This document shows positions 38,910 through 47,500 of a DNA stretch of 64,000 bases, in pieces. The notes under the pieces were generated by a model. That model saw nothing but the letters and a program-made list of their open reading frames with translations, was not told the DNA's origin and did no database searches. The DNA comes from Chryseobacterium phosphatilyticum. Lineage in GTDB: Bacteria; Bacteroidota; Bacteroidia; Flavobacteriales; Weeksellaceae. A program made the position numbers and the translations under genes. Each line of letters starts with the position of its first letter. Within the stretch, counting starts at the first letter, position 1. Location of the stretch: positions 160,059 through 224,058 of the forward strand of contig NZ_PPED02000002.1 in NCBI RefSeq assembly GCF_002899825.2, given 5' to 3'.

Positions 38910-40154
38910 TTAGATTTTCTTAAATAGAACGCAAGCGTTATGCCCGCCAAATCCAAAAGTATTGCTCATGGCTACTTTTACATCTTTCTTCACAGCATCG
39001 TTAAACGTAAAGTTAAGTCTGCTGTCAATATTTTCATCATCAGTGAAATGGTTGATGGTAGGAGGAACAATACCATGAATAATAGTTCCCAACGCAGCGA
39101 TAGCTTCAATGACACCTGCTGCCCCTAAAAGGTGACCTGTCATTGACTTAGTAGAATTAATCTGAATGTCAAAAGCATGCTCGCCTAATAATTTCGAAAT
39201 TGCGTTGGATTCTGCGATATCTCCTAATGGAGTAGAGGTACCGTGCATATTGATATGGTCTACTTCATCAGCAGTTAAGCCTGCATCTTCCAAACAGTTT
39301 TTCATTACCAGATAAGCACCAAGGCCTTCAGGATGTGGAGCTGTCATGTGGTGTGCATCAGCACTTAGCCCACCTCCAAGTAATTCTGCATAAATTGTGG
39401 CACCACGTTTTACCGCGTGCTCATATTCTTCAAGAACGATGCATCCTGCTCCCTCACCCAATACAAATCCATCTCTGTCTTTATCAAAAGGTCTTGAAGC
39501 TGTTTTAGGATCGTCATTTCTTGTAGAAAGTGCCATCATTGCATTGAATCCACCGACACCACTTGCTGTAACGGCTGCTTCTGAGCCTCCGCACACAATC
39601 ACGTCTGCTTTTCCCAGTTGGATCAGCATTTTGGAATCAATAATAGCGTTTGCTGAAGATGCGCATGCAGATACTGTGGTATAATTTGGACCATGGAAAC
39701 CGTATTCAATAGAGATATGTCCCGGAGTAATATCCGCGATCATTTTAGGGATAAAGAATGGATTAAACCTCGGAATTTCCGTATTGGCCCATCCTAATAC
39801 CTCTGTTTCAAAAGTCTCTAAACCTCCGATTCCGGAACCCCAGATTACACCGACTCTGTTTTTATCAACATTGTCTTCAATAATTCCGGAATGTGCCACA
39901 GCTTCTTTAGCTGCCACAAGCCCCAATTGAGTATTTCGGTCCATTTTTTTAGCTTCTTTCTTATCAAAATGCTGTAACGGATCGAAATTTTTCACTTCGC
40001 AAGCGAACTTCGTTTTAAAGTTTGTGGCATCAAAAAGAGTAATCGGAGCGGCACCGCTCTCACCTTTCACAAGATTTTCCCAGTATTCTTTTGCATTATT
40101 TCCAATTGGTGTTATTGCTCCAAACCCGGTTACAACTACTCTTTTTAATTCCAT
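38910..40154 (-). CDS. fabF: 3-oxoacyl-[acyl-carrier-protein] synthase II
   Basis: Condensing enzyme of fatty-acid elongation that joins malonyl-ACP to an acyl chain. The nucleophile is Cys164 in TVSACASSANA, with the two catalytic histidines in NMHGTSTPLGD and the TKSMTGHLLGAAG motif; VVTGFGAITPIG opens the protein and FGFGGHNACVLF closes it. 414 residues is normal. It lies 34 bases after acpP. Confidence 0.97.
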   Translation of the reverse strand: MELKRVVVTGFGAITPIGNNAKEYWENLVKGESGAAPITLFDATNFKTKFACEVKNFDPLQHFDKKEAKKMDRNTQLGLVAAKEAVAHSGIIEDNVDKNRVGVIWGSGIGGLETFETEVLGWANTEIPRFNPFFIPKMIADITPGHISIEYGFHGPNYTTVSACASSANAIIDSKMLIQLGKADVIVCGGSEAAVTASGVGGFNAMMALSTRNDDPKTASRPFDKDRDGFVLGEGAGCIVLEEYEHAVKRGATIYAELLGGGLSADAHHMTAPHPEGLGAYLVMKNCLEDAGLTADEVDHINMHGTSTPLGDIAESNAISKLLGEHAFDIQINSTKSMTGHLLGAAGVIEAIAALGTIIHGIVPPTINHFTDDENIDSRLNFTFNDAVKKDVKVAMSNTFGFGGHNACVLFKKI

Positions 40155-40188
40155 AAACTTTGTTTAATTTCTTTTTTGTTGAAGAATA

Positions 40189-40428
40189 TTATTTATTTAC
40201 TACTTCTTCGATGTAAGCGATAGCGTGTCCTACCGTAGTAATTTTTTCAGCTTGATCATCAGGGATTTGAATGTTAAATTCTTTTTCAAATTCCATGATT
40301 AACTCAACCGTATCTAGTGAGTCAGCTCCTAAATCGTTAGTGAAGCTAGCTTCAGGAGTTACTTCTGTTTCTTCAACGTCAAGCTTATCAGCGATGATAG
40401 CTTTTACTCTTGATGCAATGTCTGACAT
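40189..40428 (-). CDS. acpP: Acyl carrier protein
   Basis: Small acidic carrier of growing acyl chains. The phosphopantetheine attachment site is Ser37 in [12 protein letters not shown]. 79 residues. First gene of the operon acpP-fabF-rnc-IPExxxVDY-pyk. Confidence 0.97.
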   Translation of the reverse strand: MSDIASRVKAIIADKLDVEETEVTPEASFTNDLGADSLDTVELIMEFEKEFNIQIPDDQAEKITTVGHAIAYIEEVVNK

Positions 40429-40460
40429 AGTAAATTATTTTTTTTAATTGTTAGATGGTG

Positions 40461-40468
40461 CAAATATA
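40461..40468 (-). promoter_or_regulatory. -7 promoter box of the acpP operon
   Basis: On the minus strand TATATTTG followed by CACC, a perfect TAnnTTTG, 32 bases before the acpP start. Confidence 0.65.
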
Positions 40469-40469
40469 T

Positions 40470-40787
40470 AAAATTCTTTACGATAAAACATTTTTTTAGT
40501 CTTTTTTGTGGACAGGAGGACTTCATTTTAGCTCTTGCTACTTTAGTCTTTTAGTTTTCAGTAGGTTATATTTTTGCTTTGACGGTAGATATCAAAACTT
40601 CCATGATCAGGTGTAAAAATAAGTAGGATAGAAATTTTCGGATTCTGTTCCATACAAGATCATTTTCTAAAATGAAGAAAGATAAAAAACGATATTTGAT
40701 AAAGGTTTTTTTAAAAATAAGTGATATTTTTCTTGTATATTTTGACGTATACAACATTATATAAGTAATATTGGATGAAATAATCTC
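40470..40787. other. AT-rich divergent intergenic region
   Basis: Between acpP (minus) and the catB remnant (plus). No credible gene: one 63-codon frame on the minus strand has no recognisable content. It contains an inverted repeat TGTATA (40734-40739) / TATACA (40748-40753); a further GTATAC lies at 40796-40801. Confidence 0.4.
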
Positions 40788-40795
40788 TATATTTG
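40788..40795 (+). promoter_or_regulatory. -7 promoter box upstream of the catB remnant
   Basis: TATATTTG followed by TATAC, about 105 bases before the ATG at 40901. A TTG at 40771 is only 14 bases away, shorter than normal. Confidence 0.4.
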
Positions 40796-40900
40796 TATAC
40801 TATGAAATTAACACGTTAGCTTTTCTGAAATAATACATCAAACTTTGTAAAAGAGCAGTTCATTAACTGTTCTCAGTATTAATTGTATAAAGCTATCAAA

Positions 40901-41528
40901 ATGAAAAATTTCTTTGAAAGTCCTTTTAAAGGCAAAATCATAAAAGACCATATTCAGAATCCTAATATTATTGCAGGTAAATATTCTTACTATTCTGGAT
41001 ACTATCACGAACATTCCTTTGACGATTGCGCGCGCTATCTTCTTGACAGAGATGATGTGGATAAACTAATTATAGGATCTTATTGTTCTATAGGAACAGG
41101 AGTAAGTTTTATTATGTGTGGAAATCAGGGACATCGTCATGACTGGATTTCCAGTTTTCCTTTCTTTATATATGTCTGAAGTTGACAGCTTCAAAAATAG
41201 TAAAGACGCTTTTGAACCTGCCGGAGATACCATCATAGGAAATGATGTCTGGATTGGAGGAGAGGCTATGATCATGCCGGGAATTACAATAGGCGATGGT
41301 GCCGTGATCGGAAGCCGTGCATTGGTCACGAAAAATGTAGAACCCTATACCATTGTAGGTGGTAATCCTGCCAAACCCATAAAGAAAAGATTCAGCGATT
41401 ACCACATTGGATTACTGCTGGAAATGAAATGGTGGGAGTGGGATGAACAGGTGCTTGAACGAGCTGTTCGGATACTTTGTTCTGAGAATATAGAAGAATT
41501 ATATGAATTTTATAAACAGCTGAAATAA
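40901..41528 (+). pseudogene. catB: CatB-type xenobiotic (chloramphenicol) O-acetyltransferase, frameshifted
   Basis: Left-handed beta-helix (hexapeptide) acetyltransferase that in intact form inactivates chloramphenicol or similar drugs with acetyl-CoA. The first frame (40901-41179) encodes [14 protein letters not shown] to SSFPFF with the CatB-typical [19 protein letters not shown]. It then falls out of frame; the rest ([48 protein letters not shown]) is in the +1 frame and ends at 41528. Removing one base at about 41168, in the run TTTATATAT, restores one continuous protein of about 208 residues ending in the usual WWEWDE region. So either a single-base insertion has broken the gene or this is a sequencing error. 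The gene starts at ATG 40901, not the TTG at 40883. Confidence 0.85.
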
Positions 41529-41555
41529 AAGAGGCCCGATACCGGGGTCTTTTTT
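41527..41555 (+). terminator. Imperfect terminator hairpin
   Basis: AAAAGA / TCTTTT outer stem and CCCG / CGGG inner stem separated by a small internal loop, followed by T's, directly overlapping the catB stop region. Confidence 0.5.
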
Positions 41556-41695
41556 ATGATATCAAGATCATCATCATTGCTTTCAGGATGAATACAGATT
41601 TGTGAGCTTTTTAACAAAGCTAAGTTGAGCTTTACAACAAAGGTCGAAAGTGATTATTATCAGAAATTTGTTCTGTAAAATTAAAATAGACACAT

Positions 41696-43111
41696 ATGGA
41701 AAGCATAGACAAAGCTTATATCAACGGTGAATTTGTAACGTTGACTGGTCATGAAACTTTTGAACTTATTAATCCTTCGGATCATCAGAAGATCGGAGAA
41801 GTTGTACTGGGAAACGAAATAGACGCACAACAAGCCATTGCTGCTGCAAAGGAAGCTTTTAAAACATTCTCAAGAACCAGCATTGAAGAACGTATTCTTA
41901 TTCTTAATAATCTTAAAAGTGCCGTGAAAAACCGCAAAAAAGATCTTATTGAGACCATGATTTTGGAATATGGTGGTACCAGACAGTTTTGTACGGCTAG
42001 TTTTCAAAATATGATAAGTGGCTTCGACAGTATGATAGAGACTCTGAGACATTTTGAATTTGTCAGAAAGGAAGGGAATACTTCAGTGCAGATGACTCCT
42101 GTGGGTGTAGTGGGAATTATTACCCCATGGAACTCCAGTAACAGTTTTATCTGCAACAAATTTGCTACTGCTGTTGCTGCGGGCTGTACGGTTGTCGTAA
42201 AACCCAGTGAGATGAGTGCATTGCAAACCCGGATTATTATAGAATGCTTTCATAGTGCGGGATTACCTAAAGGAATTTTTAATGTAGTAAATGGTTTGGG
42301 AAATGTAGTTGGAACTGAGATTGTAAGCAGCCCGGATATCTCCAAAATATCATTTACAGGCTCCACACAGACGGGCAAAATGATTGCAAAGGGTGCGGTA
42401 GATACTATGAAAAGGGTGACGCTGGAATTGGGAGGGAAATCACCAAATATTATCCTTGATGATGCTGATTTAACACAGGTTATTCCTCAGGCTGTTTTTG
42501 CGGCTTATATGAATAGCGGCCAGGCATGTATTGCCCCTACACGTTTATTAGTTCCTTATTCAAAACTAGAAGAAGTAAATGCAATAGCTAAAATAGCCGT
42601 GGAACAGGTGCGGGTAGGAAATCCCGAAGATGAAGAAACGAACGTTGGTCCCATGGTGTCCGAAAAGCAGTATGAGCGTGTACAAAACTACATTAAGATT
42701 GGAATAGAAGAAGGAGCTGAACTATTGGCTGGAGGAATAGGAAAGCCTGAAGGTTTTGAAAATGGAAATTTTGTTAAGGCTACCATTTTTACGAATGTAC
42801 GAAACGATATGAGAATTGCCAGAGAAGAAATTTTTGGCCCTGTACTGTCTATTATTCCTTATCATAATGACGAAGAAGCTATTGCCATTGCCAACGATAC
42901 TACATACGGATTAGCTGCCTATATTTCCTCACAGGACGAGAGACGCGCAGTGAATGTAGCTTCAAGGATCGAAGCAGGCAGGATTTGTATCAATGGTTTT
43001 AAACATGACCCCCTGGCACCTTTCGGAGGTTTTAAACAATCAGGAATAGGAAGAGAGTTTGGGGCTTATGGCCTGGAAGAATATTTAGAATTAAAATCAA
43101 TTTTAATATAA
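41696..43111 (+). CDS. NAD(P)-dependent aldehyde dehydrogenase
   Basis: Standard 471-residue aldehyde dehydrogenase. Motifs: TPWNSSNSF (near 143, oxyanion Asn), TGSTQTGK (near 225), catalytic Glu in TLELGGKSPN (near 245), catalytic Cys in SGQACIAPTR (near 280), and the end FGGFKQSGIGREFG. The substrate cannot be inferred; it belongs to the broad-specificity group. The AraC-type regulator 75 bases downstream in the same direction may control it or be co-transcribed. Confidence 0.92.
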   Translation: MESIDKAYINGEFVTLTGHETFELINPSDHQKIGEVVLGNEIDAQQAIAAAKEAFKTFSRTSIEERILILNNLKSAVKNRKKDLIETMILEYGGTRQFCTASFQNMISGFDSMIETLRHFEFVRKEGNTSVQMTPVGVVGIITPWNSSNSFICNKFATAVAAGCTVVVKPSEMSALQTRIIIECFHSAGLPKGIFNVVNGLGNVVGTEIVSSPDISKISFTGSTQTGKMIAKGAVDTMKRVTLELGGKSPNIILDDADLTQVIPQAVFAAYMNSGQACIAPTRLLVPYSKLEEVNAIAKIAVEQVRVGNPEDEETNVGPMVSEKQYERVQNYIKIGIEEGAELLAGGIGKPEGFENGNFVKATIFTNVRNDMRIAREEIFGPVLSIIPYHNDEEAIAIANDTTYGLAAYISSQDERRAVNVASRIEAGRICINGFKHDPLAPFGGFKQSGIGREFGAYGLEEYLELKSILI

Positions 43112-43185
43112 AAAAATAAAAATATTATATTTAACAGTCAGGTCGAAACTTTTTGGCTTGAATCTATTTATTTAATAGTATAAAA

Positions 43186-43980
43186 ATGGCTGAAAACTTA
43201 GAGTATATCAACTATTCATGTTACTTTACTGCTTTTCGTGAAGGGGAACAGTTTGCTTCTTACAATGCCTTGTCTATGGTGATTTCAGGAGAAATGGAGC
43301 TTAATGGCGGAGTGCATAGGCAAGTGTTTCGAAGTGGAGATGTTTATCTGGTAAGAAAAAACCAGCTTATAAAGTTTTTGAAAAAACCAGGAAAAGAAAC
43401 GGAATTCAAATCTCTATCCATTAGATTTGATGAAAGATTATTAAACCAAATGAGTACTGAAGAGCACTTTGTGGTTCAGGAAAAAATAAAAACACCAGCT
43501 TTTATTGAGTTACCTCAGGTTTCTCATTTAAGATACTTTATGGAATCCCTGTTACAATATCAGGATTTGCTGGAAAATAAATCCCCTGAACTTGCTTTGG
43601 TTAAGCAGAAAGAGGCATTATTACTCTTATTTGAATATGATATTTCTTTTAAAAACATTTTATACGATATTTCAGACCCGTATAAAATTAATCTTGAGGA
43701 ATTTATGCTCAGGAATTATCATTTTAACGTGAAGCTTGATCGGTTTGCTTATCTTACGGGAAGAAGCCTGGCTACTTTTAAAAGAGATTTTGAAAAAATA
43801 TTTGGAGTAGCTCCCGGAAAATGGCTGCTTCAAAAGAGATTGCAGGAAGCCCGATATCTTTTAGAAAAAGGAAAAAAAGCATCTGAAATTTATATTGATC
43901 TGGGATTTGAGGATCTCTCTCATTTTTCCTTTGTCTTTAAAAAACAATTTGGATTATCACCGAGTAAGCTGCTATCATAA
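43186..43980 (+). CDS. AraC-family transcriptional regulator
   Basis: A 264-residue DNA-binding regulator. The N-terminal part (about 1-150) is a cupin-like ligand or sensing domain (VFRSGDVYLVRKNQLIKF). The C-terminal part (about 160-264) has the two helix-turn-helix units of the family, with LAYLTGRSLATFKRDFEKIFG-like sequence near 195-215 and the signature DLGFEDLSHFSFVFKKQFG near 240. It follows the aldehyde dehydrogenase closely and ends at a strong terminator shared with tmRNA. The inducer is unknown. Confidence 0.93.
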   Translation: MAENLEYINYSCYFTAFREGEQFASYNALSMVISGEMELNGGVHRQVFRSGDVYLVRKNQLIKFLKKPGKETEFKSLSIRFDERLLNQMSTEEHFVVQEKIKTPAFIELPQVSHLRYFMESLLQYQDLLENKSPELALVKQKEALLLLFEYDISFKNILYDISDPYKINLEEFMLRNYHFNVKLDRFAYLTGRSLATFKRDFEKIFGVAPGKWLLQKRLQEARYLLEKGKKASEIYIDLGFEDLSHFSFVFKKQFGLSPSKLLS

Positions 43981-43996
43981 GGCTGCTATTGAGAAT

Positions 43997-44031
43997 AAAA
44001 AAGAGAATCTAAAATTTAGATTCTCTTTTTT
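43997..44031. terminator. Bidirectional terminator between AraC gene and tmRNA
   Basis: Perfect 17-bp arms (43997-44013 and 44015-44031) built on AAAAAAGAGAATCTAAA with A and T runs outside; it serves the plus-strand araC-type gene and the minus-strand ssrA whose 3' end is at 44032. Confidence 0.9.
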
Positions 44032-44432
44032 TGGTGGAGTTGGAGGGATTCGAACCCTCGTCCAAACAAGCAATACATAAGCTTTCTACATGCTTATTCT
44101 ACCATTGGTTTTCGACTGAAAGCAGAGGATAGACACCCAACTCCCAGCTTATCTTCTAAGTTTTCGTGTTGTAGCCGAAGTTTCTACAGCCTTATTTCCG
44201 CATTCCTATATCCCAGAATCAAACGCCGCAGAACAGAGCATTTGTGGAATATCTTGCTTCCCTACTGAAATCTTCGGGAAAACGCTTGATCTACTATACT
44301 TCGATATTAAGCTGCAAGAGCGAACTCTTCGTTGCCAGTTAAAATTTTGTAGCAAGGGATTAAAGAGATCGCGCTACGGTTCTCTGCATGCTTACTTACC
44401 CATTGGTCTTGCTGTCGAAACCAGTCAACCCC
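44032..44432 (-). ncRNA. ssrA: Transfer-messenger RNA
   Basis: Rescues stalled ribosomes by adding a degradation tag. On the minus strand the 5' end begins GGGG-TTGACTGGTTTCGAC, the hallmark of tmRNA, at 44432; the 3' end has the T-arm GGGTTCGAATCCC and acceptor ending in ACTCCACCA at 44032. The tag frame, ending at a TAA near 44310, reads GNEEFALAA; the resume codon is probably the GGC of Gly, but its exact position is inferred. Length about 401 nt is normal. Confidence 0.93.
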
Positions 44433-44448
44433 ATGAATAAAGTGAGTG

Positions 44449-44456
44449 CAAAGATA
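44449..44456 (-). promoter_or_regulatory. -7 promoter box of ssrA
   Basis: On the minus strand TATCTTTG followed by CACTC, ending 17 bases before the mature tmRNA 5' end, so a short precursor leader would be trimmed by RNase P. Confidence 0.6.
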
Positions 44457-44577
44457 AATTATTTTGTTCAAATACCGTTAATACTATTCATAGCTTTTTT
44501 AAATTATAGTCATTATGTTTAATTAAGGGCTGGTTCACTCATAAAAAGAAGGGGAACGTTGTTAATACTTTCAGGTT

Positions 44578-47500
44578 TTATTCCCTGTTTTTTAAGAGTA
44601 CCCATCCGGAAAGTTCTTCCGGTTTCTCAGTTAGTCGGTTTTCCCATGATAATTTATACCAGTAAGTGTCAGTAGGGAGGGGTCTTCCAAGGTATTTACC
44701 GTCCCATACGGGATTTTTTGAACTGATCTTAAAGACAGATTTCCCATACCGATCAAAAATTCCTCCGTTAAAATTTCCATATTTACTGATGGCACTAAAA
44801 TCAATAACATCATTAATTCCATCTCCATTAGGAGTGATTATATTAGCCATGAAAAAAGTGTAATATTCGGTGCGAGAAAGACAAGTTACCCCTTTGTTTC
44901 TTACAGAAATAGGATATTTTGTATTTCTGAGAACCTGGAAAATATGAGAAGATTGCCAGGTAATTCCGTCATCGATAGAATATTCTAATGGAGTAGTTCC
45001 GTTTTTTTTTGCAATAATGGTTAAAACCGGATCTTTATACAGTATTTCCAGAATCTTTGGAGTTGGAATATATGAAACGGTAGCATTAAATGTTTTTGAG
45101 CAAGATCTGTTATTGATTATTACGGTGTAGGTTCCTGAGGTGCTTACACTGATAGTTTGTGTAGTGGCACCGGTATTCCATTGGTATGTGTAACCAGGAC
45201 CTGTACCTGCATCTAAAATTGCAGTATCTCCCTGGCAAACCTCAATATTATGTAATGTTGATACAATTTCAGGAACAACAGTAATTGTAATGCTGGCAGT
45301 GGATGTACAGCCATTAGCTCCGGTTCCGGTGGCAGAATAGGTCGTCGTCGTCGTTGGGTTTACTGTTTGTGTATTTCCGATTCCGGGAAGAGTATTCCAT
45401 ATATAGGAGGTGGCTCCGGTTGCTGTTATAGTAACAGATTCACCCTTGCAAATGGTAAGTTTGGATGATGAAAGTATAATTGTTGGGGGAGCTGTATTTC
45501 TTATGACAGTAATAGAAGATTGCTGGCTGCATCCATTAGGTGTTGCACTGGTAATTCTGAGAGTATAATTACCACTATTATTGATGACCGGAGTAAGAGT
45601 ATTGCCTCCTGAAACAATATTTCCTCCACCTGTAGCAGTCCATAAGAATGTTGCACCGGGCTGATAAACAGAAGATGTAGCATCTAAGGTGATTTGTGAA
45701 GTAGTACAGGTGATTTCAGCTGGGGTAGCAATATTGATAATTATTGAAGGATCCATTGTTACAGTGACTGACTTTTGATATTGACATCCTACCGCTGTTG
45801 TTACTGTTGCGGTGTATGTTCCCGGTGCTGTTATTGTATTAGTAGCAGTATTGACACCGTTAGACCAGAAAAAAGTGTTTCCTGTGCCTGTTGCGGTTGC
45901 GGTTAATGTAGTAGATGTACCTTGACAGAAAGTTGTGGACCCGCTAATCTGAAGATTGGGATCAGTGCCCGATGTAATTGTAATGCTTACCGGATTGCTT
46001 GTACATGTTCCGTTATTATTGGTTAACGTATATGTTCCGGCTGTACTGACTGTAATAGATGGAGTTGTTTCTCCTGTTGACCATGTGTTTCCTGCAGATA
46101 AATTGGAGGTTAAGATGACACTATTGCCATTGCATATTGCATTAGCTGAAGCAGAAATGATAGGAGAGGGTTTTGAATTGACAATTAATTGAAGCTCTGC
46201 AATTTTATAGCAGGGCATAGATTTTATTCTCACATATATTGTAGCATTTCCCGATACATAGGCTGCTGGATTGGTAATTGTGTTTGCATTTCCAGCGATA
46301 GCATCAGCCTGAGATACGTAATAATCAAAAGTAACACCAGGAGTGGAACTAAGGTTATTTTGAGCTGAAGTAAGATCGAAAGTTGCTGTTGATGAATTTG
46401 AACATTGACTTAAAGTGGAATTTTGCACTACCGGAACATTTCCCTGAGTAACGGTAACTGATTTCTGATACTGACATCCTGCTGGTGTCGTTGCTGTTAC
46501 TGAATAAGTGCCCGGTGTTGAAACTGAGGTGGTGTTTCCTGTTGTTCCGTTGGACCATGAGTAGGTATTTCCCGTGCCAGTTGAAGAAGCGGTAAGTTGT
46601 GTTGGTGTCTCGCAAAAAACAAAATTTCCTGTAATTTGTATATTAGGATCGGATTCACTGGTAATAGTTATGGAAGCCGGTAAGCTGATACACCCTGTTG
46701 TATTATTGATGAGGGTATACGTTCCTGGAGTTGTAACGGTAATAGATGGTGTTGTTTCTCCTGTCGACCATGTGTTTCCGGTAGATTGGTTGGAGGTAAG
46801 AATGATATTTCCTCCATAACAAATAGTAGGAGATGAAGCGGTTATTACTGGGGTTGTGGTAGTTGTGATTGTAAGTTGAAGTTCCGCAATCTTGGCGCAT
46901 GTTGTGGAAGATTTTACCCTTACATAAATGATTGCATTTCCTGATACATAGGCATTCGGATTGGTAATTGTGTTGGTGTTTCCGGCTATGGCATCAGCCT
47001 GAGATACGTAATAATCAAAAGTAACACCAGGAGTTGAACTAAGGTTATTTTGAGCTGAAGTAAGATCGAAAGTCGCTGTTGATGAATTTGAACATTGGCT
47101 TAGAGTGGAATTTTGCACTACCGGAACATTTCCCTGAGTAACGGTAACTGATTTCTGATACTGACATCCTGCTGGTGTCGTCGCCGTTACTGAATAAGTT
47201 CCCGGTGTTGAAACTGAGGTGGTGTTTCCTGTTGTTCCGTTGGACCATGAGTAGGTATTTCCCGTGCCAGTTGAAGAAGCGGTAAGTTGTGTTGGTGTCT
47301 CGCAAAGAATAAAATTTCCTGTAATTTGTATATTCGGATCAGCTTCGCCTGTAATAGTAACGGAAGCCGGGGAACTAATGCATCCCGTTGTGCTATTGGT
47401 GAGTGTATAGGTTCCGGGAGTTGTTATTGTAATGGATGGTGTTGTTTCTCCTGTCGACCATGTGTTTCCTGTGGGTTGATTGGATGTGAGAGTGATATTC

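Noticed and set aside
40566..40757. 63-codon minus-strand frame upstream of acpP
   Set aside because: No recognisable content and located in a divergent promoter region.
43895..44080. Frame running from the AraC gene into tmRNA
   Set aside because: Out-of-frame shadow of the AraC gene ending in the antisense of tmRNA (GGIRTLVQTSNT-type artefact).
46355..47305. Paired 86-codon minus frames with near-identical products
   Set aside because: Shadow frames of the 690-bp repeat in the T9SS type B gene, not separate genes.
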